Part shown: positions 1 to 8,087 of the stretch, in pieces
How positions within the stretch are numbered: position 1 is the first letter of the stretch
How the letters are laid out: every line of letters starts with the position of its first letter
Program-made: the position numbers and the translations under genes
Source: Anaerolineaceae bacterium
GTDB taxonomy: Bacteria; Chloroflexota; Anaerolineae; Aggregatilineales; Phototrophicaceae
DNA length: 64,000 bases
Direction: 5' to 3'
NCBI GenBank assembly: GCA_028818375.1
Contig: JAPPOB010000009.1
Span: 1-64,000 of the forward strand
Notes under the pieces: model-generated
Databases searched by the model: none
Seen by the model: only the letters and a program-made list of their open reading frames with translations
Told to the model about the DNA's origin: nothing

Positions 1-49
<49 letters not shown>

Positions 50-1096
50 ATGTCAGACCAGTTGCTGCGCGCCATCCAATCAGTACAGTCCGAGATCGCT
101 AATCGTCCCGAAGAGTTCCTTGAAGAAGAGGACACAAAGGATTACCTGATTAAACCCATTTTGAACGCGCTTGGGTGGCAGGGACTCGAACGACTAAGAA
201 ATCAATACTTACTGCAAAATGGCAAAAGGGTGGATATGGCTTTGCTCCAGCAAGGCAATCCTGTTGTTTTGGTAGAAGCCAAGGCCTTGCGTAAGCGCCT
301 GGACGATCAAGCGCTTGAACAAATCATCGGTTATTGCTTCAGGAGTACGGCGAAGACTGCTCTTCTCACCAATGGAGTGGAATGGCGTGTTTACAGGCCG
401 CGATTGGAAAAGTTGGATTTCGAACAACGGTCACTATTCCATGTTCGCCTGGATGAGGCAGATGCCGAGAAATCCGCCAGAGAACTCAGTCAACTTCACT
501 ATGACAAACTCCATGAGTTGGAGAAGAGAGATCCAAATATCCTGCTAAACGCCTACTGGGAAGAAACCGCAAGAAAAGAAATATTGGAGCCTTTTTCGGA
601 CACCTTGCGAGAGAAACTGATCAAATGGAGTGAGAAACCGCCGGGCGAAGTCCCGTCCCGCGCAGTAAGTGCCTGGTTACGCGCCAAATTGTTTCCGGGA
701 AGGCGGCCCAGAGCTAGTCGCGGGTCATTTGAACAAAAGCAACGAAACACAAAGAAACCTAAAGTGAAAGTGAGCGAAATTGTGATAGCGGGGGAACACA
801 TACCCGCTAAACATGGGTATGAAGTCCTCATTCACACCGCCGAATGGTTGGTAAGGGAAGGCAAACTACACAGAGATGTTTGCCCGATCATTGTAGGTGA
901 CGGAGATCTCTATCTGATCCATCGGGAACCTGTTCAGCCCAATGGAGACGATTTCCGTGGAGCAAAGAAACTCTCAAATGGCTTGTTTGTCACCACAAAC
1001 TTTGGAACACGACCATTGATTGGAAAATGTCGCGATTTGCTTGTTCAATTTGGCTATTCCCCTGACATTTTGCGGGTCATTGAGCAAGTTGACTAA
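50..1096 (+). CDS. HSDR_N-type PD-(D/E)xK nuclease-like protein
   Basis: This 348-residue protein begins with a domain like the N-terminus of type I restriction R subunits. Residues 20-120 include D62 (RVDMAL) and E77-x-K79 (VLVEAKA), matching the D...ExK catalytic pattern of PD-(D/E)xK nucleases. There is no helicase or methylase domain and no restriction partner beside it. A basic linker (about 215-245) leads to a C-terminal domain (about 247-348) that I do not recognise. The gene is visibly more AT-rich than its neighbours, which suggests recent transfer. The ATG directly abuts the C run, so no ribosome-binding site can be assessed. The nuclease fold is well supported; a defence role is only a guess. 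Confidence 0.7.
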   Translation: MSDQLLRAIQSVQSEIANRPEEFLEEEDTKDYLIKPILNALGWQGLERLRNQYLLQNGKRVDMALLQQGNPVVLVEAKALRKRLDDQALEQIIGYCFRSTAKTALLTNGVEWRVYRPRLEKLDFEQRSLFHVRLDEADAEKSARELSQLHYDKLHELEKRDPNILLNAYWEETARKEILEPFSDTLREKLIKWSEKPPGEVPSRAVSAWLRAKLFPGRRPRASRGSFEQKQRNTKKPKVKVSEIVIAGEHIPAKHGYEVLIHTAEWLVREGKLHRDVCPIIVGDGDLYLIHREPVQPNGDDFRGAKKLSNGLFVTTNFGTRPLIGKCRDLLVQFGYSPDILRVIEQVD

Positions 1097-1108
1097 GCGA
1101 AAAATTCC

Positions 1109-2104
1109 TCAACTCCTCCGATGCCTTAGCGCGTCCAGCGCAACGGCCAGCAGGATGATCAGCCCCTGGAAAATGTCCTGGTAAAAGGGCTCGACGTTCA
1201 TCAGATTGAAGCCATTCTCAATCAGACGCAAGAGCATCACGCCCAGCACGGTGCGCCAGACGGCGCCCTCGCCGCCCATGATGCTGGTGCCGCCAATCAC
1301 CACGGCCGCGATTGAAATCAGTTCCAGGCCCTGGCCCGAATCGTTCTGCGCCTTGAGAAACTTCGACGCGGACAGCACGCCGGCCATGCCGGCCGCCAGG
1401 CCGCTGATGCCGAAGGTGATGGTCCGCACCAGGTTGACGTTGATGCCGGACAGGCGCGCCGCCTCCGGGTTGTCGCCGGCGGCAAAGATGTAACGGCCGA
1501 AGCGCGTACGGAAGAGGATGAACGAGAGCGCCACGGCGAAGCCCAGCCAGATGAAGATCGTGTGGCGCACGTCAAGGATGCTGCCCCGCGCCAGTTCGCG
1601 GAAGGCGCGGTCCGAAACGCGCACCATTTCCGCTTCGGTGATCAACAACGCAAAGCCGCGGAAGACGATGCCGGAGGACAGGGTGGCGACGAAGGTGTTG
1701 ATGCGAAAGAAAGTCACCAGGACGCCGTTGAGCAGACCCAGCAGCGTGCCCGCGATGAGTCCGGCCGTCCAGCCCAGCCAGGGCGCCGCCGTGGCAAACT
1801 CCTCGTGGGCGCCAAGGTCGCGGGCGACCATGGCAGCGATCACACCGCTCATGGCGAAGATGGCGCCGGTGGAGAGGTCAAAGCCGCCGGCGATGATCAC
1901 CACCGTGGCCGCCACCGCGATCAACCCGATCTGGTGCGCCTGGTCCAGGATGTTCAGCTGGTTGCGTATGGAAAAGAAGGCGTCGGTTTGCAGGGATAGC
2001 ACGATGTACAGCAGGAAGACGGCGATGATGATGCCGTAGTCCAGCAGAAAGGCGCTGATCGTCCGGGCGGAACGCTCCCGACCCGCGCTGGTTTGCTGCG
2101 TCAC
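1109..2104 (-). CDS. Ribose-type sugar ABC transporter permease
   Basis: This 331-residue integral membrane protein belongs to the RbsC/XylH permease family (BPD_transp_2). It has about eight to ten hydrophobic segments, a short cytoplasmic N-terminus, and the family glycine-rich stretch GGTSIMGGEG near residue 272. It would form the channel for a sugar or sugar-like substrate. Its start overlaps the end of the upstream ATPase gene by 4 nt, indicating translational coupling. It is the last gene of the operon and converges with the nuclease-like gene across only 12 nt, with no clear terminator. The substrate cannot be read from the sequence. Confidence 0.88.
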   Translation of the reverse strand: MTQQTSAGRERSARTISAFLLDYGIIIAVFLLYIVLSLQTDAFFSIRNQLNILDQAHQIGLIAVAATVVIIAGGFDLSTGAIFAMSGVIAAMVARDLGAHEEFATAAPWLGWTAGLIAGTLLGLLNGVLVTFFRINTFVATLSSGIVFRGFALLITEAEMVRVSDRAFRELARGSILDVRHTIFIWLGFAVALSFILFRTRFGRYIFAAGDNPEAARLSGINVNLVRTITFGISGLAAGMAGVLSASKFLKAQNDSGQGLELISIAAVVIGGTSIMGGEGAVWRTVLGVMLLRLIENGFNLMNVEPFYQDIFQGLIILLAVALDALRHRRS

Positions 2105-3642
2105 GTAGCTTCACCTCCGGCGGCGGCCCTTTGCAACGTCTCTGCTCCGAATGCGGCCTGCATGATGGCCTGCTCGTCCAGTCTGCCGTCCTCACCTGCC
2201 TCGATTTCCGCCACGATACTGCCCAGTCGCATGACCAGGCTGCGGTGCGCCAGCCCGATGATTTCCTCGATTTCTGAAGAGATCAGCAATATGGCCACGC
2301 CTTGAGCCGCCAGTTCCACGACCAGCTCGTAGATCGCGCGTCTGGCGCCAATGTCGATGCCGCGCGTGGGTTCATCGACGATGAAAACCGTCGGCTGCTC
2401 GAACAGCCACTTGCCAAAGAGCACCTTTTGTTGATTGCCGCCCGAAAGTCGGTTGACAATCAGTCGCGGTTCTGGCGGCACGACGTTGAGCAACTTCAGC
2501 AACTGGCCTATGCGATTGCTTTCGCGGGTGCGGCTGATCACCCCGACCCGGCCCACGACACTGTCCATGTGCGGCAGGGACAAGTTGCTGCGGATGCTCT
2601 GTTTCAACAGCAGGCCCTGTTCCTTCCGGCTCTCCGGCAACATGAAGACGCCGGCCTGAATGGCATCCGAGGTGGAGTTCAACTGCACGGCTTCGCCGCG
2701 AACGAGAATCTCGCCTGCATCCCGTTCCAGCGCCCCAAAAAGCGTGCGGGCCAGGCGGCTGCGGCCGCTGCCGACCAGACCGGCCAGGCCTGTGATTTCC
2801 CCGGCGCGCAACTGCAAGTCAATGCGGCCCAGCCCCTGCGCTTCCAGTCCGCGCACTTCAAGGAGGACCGCTGCGTCCGGCGCGGGAGCCTGGCGCGTCG
2901 GGTACATCTCCAGCATGCTGCGGCCCAGCATGGCCTCGACCAGCGAGTGAGTCGTCTCTTCGGCGGTGGGCGCCGTGCGCACAATGCGCCCGTTGCGCAT
3001 GACTGTGACGACGTCCGCCAGTTCCAGCACCTCTTCCAGGAAATGGGAGATGTAGATGATCGTGTGACCGCTGCGTTGCAGGTTGCGCACGATGTCGAGA
3101 AAAACCCTGGTTTCGTCGTCAGCCAACATGGCAGTCGGCTCATCCATGATGATCAGCCGCGAATCGCGCGCAACGGCCTGCAATACCTCAACCTTGCGCT
3201 GGTCGGCCATGTGCAGGTTGCCGACCTTTTCGTCGGGGTCCAGCGAAAAGCCGGTCAACTCGACCAGCCGCTCAAATTCGGCCAGCATTCGGCCCCGCTG
3301 CAGAACGCCGGCTCGACAGATTTCCTGCCCCAGCAAGACGTTGTGCAGCACGCTTTGATTGTTGAGCAGCGCGATTTCCTGGGTGATCGTGGTGATGCCG
3401 TCACGCAGGGCATCCCGGGGATGCGTGTATTGGCGCAATTCCCCGTTGATCAGCAGGTCACCGTCGTCGGGCCGCTCAATGCCACTGATGACCTTGCCAA
3501 GGGTGGACTTCCCTGCCCCATTCTCACCAACCAGGGCGTGGATGTCGCCCTGGTTGATGAAAAGGTCGATGTCTCGCAGCGCCTGGACGGCGACGAAACT
3601 CAGCGAGACCCTGCGTATCTCAACGAGCGCTGTCGGGTTCAA
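2101..3642 (-). CDS. Ribose-type sugar ABC transporter ATP-binding protein (double ABC)
   Basis: This 513-residue protein has two fused ABC domains, the RbsA/MglA architecture. The first domain has a canonical Walker A (GENGAGKST, 39-47) and Walker B (LIIMDEPTA). The second has the degenerate Walker A typical of this family (GLVGSGRSRLA), a clear signature LSGGNQQKV and Walker B VFIVDEPTRGIDIG. The first domain is therefore the probable main hydrolysis site. It sits 18 nt after the binding-protein gene and overlaps the permease gene by 4 nt. Length is normal for the family. Confidence 0.93.
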   Translation of the reverse strand: MNPTALVEIRRVSLSFVAVQALRDIDLFINQGDIHALVGENGAGKSTLGKVISGIERPDDGDLLINGELRQYTHPRDALRDGITTITQEIALLNNQSVLHNVLLGQEICRAGVLQRGRMLAEFERLVELTGFSLDPDEKVGNLHMADQRKVEVLQAVARDSRLIIMDEPTAMLADDETRVFLDIVRNLQRSGHTIIYISHFLEEVLELADVVTVMRNGRIVRTAPTAEETTHSLVEAMLGRSMLEMYPTRQAPAPDAAVLLEVRGLEAQGLGRIDLQLRAGEITGLAGLVGSGRSRLARTLFGALERDAGEILVRGEAVQLNSTSDAIQAGVFMLPESRKEQGLLLKQSIRSNLSLPHMDSVVGRVGVISRTRESNRIGQLLKLLNVVPPEPRLIVNRLSGGNQQKVLFGKWLFEQPTVFIVDEPTRGIDIGARRAIYELVVELAAQGVAILLISSEIEEIIGLAHRSLVMRLGSIVAEIEAGEDGRLDEQAIMQAAFGAETLQRAAAGGEAT

Positions 3643-3660
3643 GACCGTGCAGCCCTGCTC

Positions 3661-4644
3661 TTACCACTGGGGTTCGAAGCCCTCGTAGTTGTCGGCGGTG
3701 ATGATGGGGCCACTCGGCGGGAAGGGCGGCGCCTGATCGTACATGTTGACGGAACGGACGTACAGTTCCCCGGCAATGGCCTGCAAGGCCATCTGCCCCG
3801 CGATCTGGCCGTTGGTGTAGGGGATGTTGGCCACCGTGGCAAACATTCGCCCTTCCTTCACGGCGTTGTAGCCATCAATGCTGGCGCCTTGCCCGATCAA
3901 TGCCACCTGGCCGGTAAGGCCGGCATCTTCCACCGCGAGTTCTGCGCCCAGGGTCATCTGGTCGCCCACGGTGGCGATCACGTCGATGCCCGGATTGGCC
4001 TGCAACATGTCAGTGGCCACCTCGAAGCCATGCTCGTTGGTGTAGGAAGCCGCCTGCATCGCCACGATTTCGATGTGGTCGTGCATGTTGACCACGTCTT
4101 CCACGGCGTTGAAACGGTCCAGGTCCAGCGGGAAACCCTCGAAGCCGATCATGAAGGCCACTTCGCACATGTCCATACCTTCACAGGCCATCACGATAGC
4201 CTGACCGATTTGACTGCCGTCGCCATCCCCGGTGCGGGCGATCTGGGCGGCCACGTTCTCGTAGGGAACCAAAGTCTTGCGATCGGGGTTGATGGCCGCA
4301 TCCAGGGCGATCACCGGCAAACCGGCCTCATGCGCGATGTCCACGCCTACGGTGATGCCCACACCATCCACCGTGTAGAGGATGATGGCGTCGAAGTCAC
4401 CGGAGGTAATGACATCTTCAATCTGGTTGATTTGCTCCTCAAGAACGAAGCCTGCATCGTATTCAGCAATGCTGCCGCCGGCGGCCTCAACGACGCTCTG
4501 GACGCCAAGCGCTGCGTTGCGCACGTACTCATTGTTGCCGAGCGGCAGCAACACGGCGATTCTGGGGCCGTCCTGCGCCGCAACCGGCATCAGCAGGGCC
4601 AGCACAATGGCCAGCAGAATGAACAGCGAGACTTTTCTGTGCAT
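3661..4644 (-). CDS. Sugar ABC transporter substrate-binding protein
   Basis: This 327-residue extracytoplasmic binding protein is of the Peripla_BP_4 (ribose-binding) type. The signal peptide is MHRKVSLF followed by a leucine/valine/alanine core, with predicted cleavage at VAA/QDG (about residue 23). There is no lipobox cysteine. The mature protein has the type I binding-protein pattern (RIAVLLPL, AIILYTVDG, PVIALDA, ATVGDQMT). I chose the ATG at 4644 because an AAGGGAG site precedes it and the signal peptide starts there; the frame stays open to 4698. It is the first gene of the three-gene importer operon. Confidence 0.9.
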   Translation of the reverse strand: MHRKVSLFILLAIVLALLMPVAAQDGPRIAVLLPLGNNEYVRNAALGVQSVVEAAGGSIAEYDAGFVLEEQINQIEDVITSGDFDAIILYTVDGVGITVGVDIAHEAGLPVIALDAAINPDRKTLVPYENVAAQIARTGDGDGSQIGQAIVMACEGMDMCEVAFMIGFEGFPLDLDRFNAVEDVVNMHDHIEIVAMQAASYTNEHGFEVATDMLQANPGIDVIATVGDQMTLGAELAVEDAGLTGQVALIGQGASIDGYNAVKEGRMFATVANIPYTNGQIAGQMALQAIAGELYVRSVNMYDQAPPFPPSGPIITADNYEGFEPQW

Positions 4645-4764
4645 TTTCAAACGCTCCCTTTGGTTTCGGAACCCGGCGGAAGTGTACTTCCTGACCACAG
4701 GCGTTGCAAAATCCGCCGCTACATGTCAGGCTGGACGAGGTATTTCCCTGTGAAGGAGGCCCCT

Positions 4765-5118
4765 GTGATCAGGCTGACCGTGCTTTACAACCTGCCGCCC
4801 GGCAGCGACGAGGAAGCGTTCCTGCGCTGGCGCCTCGGCGAACATCAGGAATCCAATGCCTCAAGGCCCGGCGTTTTACGAACCGACTTTGGCCAGGTCA
4901 CTGAGTCGCCGCTGCCGGGCCAGGGACGGGCGCCCAACGCCCTGCCCTTCCGCTTCATGACCGTCGCCGAATACGATACCCGCGAGGAATTCGAACACAG
5001 CTTCTATGATGAAGGCCGCCAGGCGATTCTGGCGGAAGACGTCAAACGCATCTCGGACGCTGTATTCCTCGTCACCGAGATTCTGACGGAAACCGACAAC
5101 CGGGACGGGACGCCCTGA
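4765..5118 (+). CDS. EthD-like small protein, tandem copy 1
   Basis: This 117-residue protein has a GTG start preceded by GAAGGAGG (4752-4759). The pattern (MIRLTVLY at the start, a central FRFMTVAE strand, a terminal FLVTEILTE strand) fits an EthD-like dimeric alpha/beta-barrel. EthD family members assist oxidative degradation or act as small-molecule binding or isomerase proteins; the substrate here is unknown. It is nearly a copy of the gene at 5209 and clearly related to that at 5641. The frame is open far upstream across the minus-strand transporter genes, but that extension is a high-GC shadow. The family call is moderate. Confidence 0.72.
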   Translation: MIRLTVLYNLPPGSDEEAFLRWRLGEHQESNASRPGVLRTDFGQVTESPLPGQGRAPNALPFRFMTVAEYDTREEFEHSFYDEGRQAILAEDVKRISDAVFLVTEILTETDNRDGTP

Positions 5119-5208
5119 CGTGCCGCCCGCGAACTGCCCGCATCCCCTGCAACGATTCTTCGCCGGCCACCAGCCTGTTCGACCCAGGACCTGACCACAG
5201 GAGGCATC

Positions 5209-5562
5209 GTGATTCGACTGACCGTGCTCTACAACCTGCCGCCCGGCAGCGACGAGGAACAATTTCTGCGCTGGCGCCTGGGTGAGCACCAGGAGGCCAA
5301 TGCCTCCATGCCAGGCGTTCTGCGAACCGACTTTGGCCAGGTCACGGAGTCGCCCCTGCCCGGTCAGGGACGGGCGCCCAACGCCCTGCCCTTTCGCTTC
5401 ATGACCGTCGCCGAATGGGAGACGCGTGAGGAGTTTGAAGCCAGCTTTTACGAAGAAGGCCTGCAAAACGAACTCAGGGGAAATGTGGAGCGGATTTCCG
5501 ACGCCGTGTTTCTCGTCACTGAAATCCTGACCGAGACGGCCAATCGGGCCGATGCGACCTGA
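5209..5562 (+). CDS. EthD-like small protein, tandem copy 2
   Basis: This 117-residue protein has a GTG start with an AGGAGGC site just upstream. It keeps the segments shared with copy 1, including TDFGQVTESPLPGQGRAPN and FRFMTVAEWETREEF, and differs mainly in the C-terminal third. The gap to copy 1 is 90 nt. The three identical lengths and conserved starts show recent in-place duplication. No catalytic residues can be assigned with confidence. It may act with the downstream M24 peptidase, but only proximity supports that. Confidence 0.72.
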   Translation: MIRLTVLYNLPPGSDEEQFLRWRLGEHQEANASMPGVLRTDFGQVTESPLPGQGRAPNALPFRFMTVAEWETREEFEASFYEEGLQNELRGNVERISDAVFLVTEILTETANRADAT

Positions 5563-5640
5563 CAGGTTTTCCGGCGACCGCCAGGTATCGCCGCCTGGCG
5601 GCAACGCGAAGGCGAAGAGGTTTGCCGCCGGGAGACTGCC

Positions 5641-5994
5641 GTGATTCGCCTGACCGTGTTCTACAATCTGCTGCCAGGCAGTGACGAGGCTGCGTTTCTG
5701 CGCCTGCGCCAGGCTGAACGTCGCGACCCCGCGGCGACCATGCCGGGCGTGGCTCGCGCCGATTTTGGACTGGTGACTGAATCTCCCCTGGCCGGTCAGG
5801 GTCGGGCGCCCAACGACCTGCCCTTCCGCTTCATGACCGTGGCCGAATGGGAAACCCGCGAGGCCTTCGAAAGCAGCTTCTATCACGAAAGCTTGCAGGC
5901 CCAGGTCGGGGAAATCGGGAGCAAGACTTCGGACGCCCTGTTTCTTGTAAGCGAGATTTTGACCGGGACCGACAACTGCGTGGAGATGCCCTGA
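5641..5994 (+). CDS. EthD-like small protein, tandem copy 3 (most diverged)
   Basis: This 117-residue protein has a GTG start preceded by GCCGGGAG, a weaker ribosome site than in copies 1 and 2. It retains the core SPLAGQGRAPNDLPFRFMTV but has diverged at the N-terminal helix (RLRQAERRDPAATMPG) and near the C-terminus. It ends 1 nt before the ATG of the M24 peptidase gene, so the two are probably co-translated. As with the other copies, the EthD fold is inferred from pattern and length, and the function is unknown. Confidence 0.7.
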   Translation: MIRLTVFYNLLPGSDEAAFLRLRQAERRDPAATMPGVARADFGLVTESPLAGQGRAPNDLPFRFMTVAEWETREAFESSFYHESLQAQVGEIGSKTSDALFLVSEILTGTDNCVEMP

Positions 5995-5995
5995 C

Positions 5996-7102
5996 ATGCC
6001 TTCCGTAGAACGTTTACAGCACTTGCAGAAGGTCCTCGCCGACAACGGCCTTGATGCCGCGGCGCTCATTCCGGGCCCCGGCTTTTTCTATCTGACTGGC
6101 TCCGTTCACCACGTCATGGAACGCCCCATCGTGCTCCTTGTGCCGCGCGAGGGTCGGCCGGCCATCGTCATTCCCGACCTCGAAGCGGATTTCTTCGCCA
6201 GCAAGGGCTTTAAAGCCGATCACTTCCGCTGGGCCGATGCCGATGGTTTTGAGGGCGCCTTCGCCGCCGCGCTGGCGCATATGGAACTGCTGGACGGCCG
6301 TATCGGCATCGAAGGCCAGAACATGCGATTCTTCGAATCCGAGGCCATTCGCCGCAACGCCCCGGACGCGGCGTTGCTGGACGCCCAGGAGCTGATCTCC
6401 TCCATTCGCCTGAGCAAGGTACCAGAGGAAATCGAGGCCCTGAGACGCGCCATTCGCATCTCGGAACAGGCGCTCGAGAACACCGTCACCTGGCTGCGCG
6501 CCGGCATGACGGAACGTGAAGTGGCCAATTTCCTCATCAACCAAATGAGTGAACTTGGCGGCCAGGGGCTGTCCTTCGAGCCACTGGTGCTGGGCGGCGA
6601 CAACAGTTCGCGTCCCCACGGCAAGATCCGCGACGACGTCCCCTTGACTGCCGGCGACGCCCTGATTTTTGATTTCGGCACCGTCATCAATGGCTATCCG
6701 GCGGATATCACGCGCACCTTCTTCATCAGGAAAGCAAATGAAGAGGCGCGCGCCCTGTACGCCGCCGTTCTGCATGCCAACACAGTTGGGCGGGAGACGG
6801 CGCGGCCGGGCCTGCCCTGCGGCGAACTGGACGCCATTGTCACGCAAACCCTTCTGGACGCCGGCTATGGCGACTACATCCTGCACCGCACCGGCCACGG
6901 CCTTGGCCTGGACGTCCACGAAGGGCCATGGATCACGCGTGGCAACGAGGCCCTGCTTGAGCCCGGCATGGTCTTCACTATCGAACCCGGCCTCTACAAG
7001 ATCGACGTCCTGGGCGTGCGCGTCGAGGACAACGTGGTGATCACCGACGACGGTCTCGAGTCCCTGACCTCGTACCCGCGCGAGTTGCGTATCATCGGCT
7101 GA
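5996..7102 (+). CDS. M24-family Xaa-Pro aminopeptidase-like protein
   Basis: This 368-residue cytoplasmic protein has a creatinase-like N-terminal domain (about 1-140) and a pita-bread metallopeptidase domain (about 145-368). All five expected metal ligands are visible: D226 (FDFG), D237 (PADIT), H301 ([12 protein letters not shown]), E330 (TIEPGLY) and E344 (RVEDNVV). Such enzymes release an N-terminal residue next to proline, or hydrolyse creatine-like amides. It follows the third EthD-like gene by 1 nt, so those small proteins are probably in the same transcript. Length is normal for PepQ/PepP-type proteins. The exact substrate is not determinable. Confidence 0.9.
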   Translation: MPSVERLQHLQKVLADNGLDAAALIPGPGFFYLTGSVHHVMERPIVLLVPREGRPAIVIPDLEADFFASKGFKADHFRWADADGFEGAFAAALAHMELLDGRIGIEGQNMRFFESEAIRRNAPDAALLDAQELISSIRLSKVPEEIEALRRAIRISEQALENTVTWLRAGMTEREVANFLINQMSELGGQGLSFEPLVLGGDNSSRPHGKIRDDVPLTAGDALIFDFGTVINGYPADITRTFFIRKANEEARALYAAVLHANTVGRETARPGLPCGELDAIVTQTLLDAGYGDYILHRTGHGLGLDVHEGPWITRGNEALLEPGMVFTIEPGLYKIDVLGVRVEDNVVITDDGLESLTSYPRELRIIG

Positions 7103-7222
7103 ACCACGAAATATTCTGGTTGGGTCCTAGGGTTCACGCCTCGGATTTATGGTGTAGCGCAAACCCGACAGGACGGATTCCAGGAGCCGGACTGTCCCTG
7201 TCTGCGACACGCGGCAGGGCCC

Positions 7223-7795
7223 TTATTCCTCGGCAATGTAAACCTGTATTCGTGCCGTGCCGCTTCGCAGGTTGATGCTGTCGACGACCAGATGCTCAAC
7301 CTTCAGGCCGGTACGCTCCTGCAAATCAGTCAGCAAGGCCGGTCGCTGCTCCGGCCGCAACAATTCGAGGTTGTTGCAGGTCAGGGATATCTCGCTGTAA
7401 ACGGGCAACAGCTTCCCCTTTTCGAGCAGCAACATGGTTGCAAACAGCACCAGCGCAACTGCCAGCGTTCCGGCATATTCCCTGTTGTACATCAGGAAGG
7501 CGTTGGCGAAGGAGACCGCCACCACTGCGAACAGGTAGGTCATGTCGCGCAGGTTGATGGCCACCGTGCGAAAGCGCAACAGGGAGAAGATGGCAAATAT
7601 GCCAAAACCGATGCCCAAGCCGATTTCATAACGCACAATGAGGGTGATGACGACGTAAACCAAGGCGCCGATCACCAGCAGGGCAACGGAGTTGTTGCTT
7701 CTGTGCTTGCGCGGGTTGTAATTGATGATCACAAAGGAAGCGAGAACCAGTTGGTTGATCAAAAAATGAAACAGATATTCGGCAAATACCGTCAT
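7223..7795 (-). CDS. DUF4956 membrane protein, copy a
   Basis: This 190-residue membrane protein has about four hydrophobic segments in its first 125 residues and a soluble C-terminal alpha/beta domain. The hallmark GFGIFAIFSLLRFRT followed by LRDMTYLF identifies DUF4956. Family members commonly sit beside CotH-kinase and VTC polyphosphate-polymerase genes; their biochemical role is not established. This copy is paralogous to the gene at 9793 and lies downstream of the CotH gene on the same strand. Its upstream region carries three TTAACA-like repeats spaced 11 bp apart and a decayed copy of the oxidoreductase 3' end, matching the other DUF4956 gene. Confidence 0.82.
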   Translation of the reverse strand: MTVFAEYLFHFLINQLVLASFVIINYNPRKHRSNNSVALLVIGALVYVVITLIVRYEIGLGIGFGIFAIFSLLRFRTVAINLRDMTYLFAVVAVSFANAFLMYNREYAGTLAVALVLFATMLLLEKGKLLPVYSEISLTCNNLELLRPEQRPALLTDLQERTGLKVEHLVVDSINLRSGTARIQVYIAEE

Positions 7796-7869
7796 CGTTG
7801 CTGTTTTTCCCGCTACCCCGAACCGGACCGAATGCCAGGCAATCGCTGGCCGACCCCCACCCCCGTTGA

Positions 7870-7897
7870 CTTTAACATGAATTTAAAGAAATGTTAA
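7870..7897 (-). promoter_or_regulatory. Pho-box-like 11-bp direct repeats upstream of DUF4956 copy a
   Basis: On the minus strand three hexamers, TTAACA, TTAAAT and TTAAAG, are spaced exactly 11 bp apart (7892-7897, 7881-7886, 7870-7875), about 75-100 nt before the start codon. Repeats with one-helical-turn spacing are typical of PhoB/PhoP/OmpR-family response regulators; the Bacillus Pho box uses TTAACA-like hexamers. The assignment is by resemblance only. Confidence 0.45.
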
Positions 7898-7945
7898 GCA
7901 GAGTTTATGAAGGCGGTTGTGGTTCGGGGTCCGGGCGGATCCATC

Positions 7946-8033
7946 TCAGTTAAAGCGTGACAAAAGGAAGGGCTCTGTATCGAATGTGCTGGTCACACCG
8001 TCGCGAATCTGTTCGGCGACCAGCTGGCCGCCC
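7946..8033 (-). pseudogene. Decayed 3' end of a second FAD oxidoreductase gene
   Basis: On the minus strand this segment reads GGQLVAEQIRDGVTSTF and onward to LLSRFN and a TGA stop. It is close to the C-terminus of the oxidoreductase at 10578-11705 at both protein and DNA level, with mostly silent differences. Nothing upstream of it encodes the rest of the protein; the CotH gene ends 54 nt away. It is the leftover edge of a tandem duplication. The similarity is direct; the duplication history is inference. Confidence 0.8.
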
Positions 8034-8087
8034 GACCGCGACCGGCCCGGCGGCCCGCAGATGCCTTTACTGGCTGGTGCAGGATAG

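Noticed and set aside
2302..4764. A very long plus-strand open frame running into the first EthD-like gene
   Set aside because: It is antisense to the RbsA-like ATPase and binding-protein genes, both with clear motifs. Its translation is rich in H, Q, A and G, as expected of a high-GC shadow. Only the part from the GTG at 4765 is real.
7103..7222. Terminator after the M24 peptidase gene
   Set aside because: The possible stems (ACAGGAC/GTCCCTGT, CCCTG/CAGGG) are short or bulged and have no T-run.
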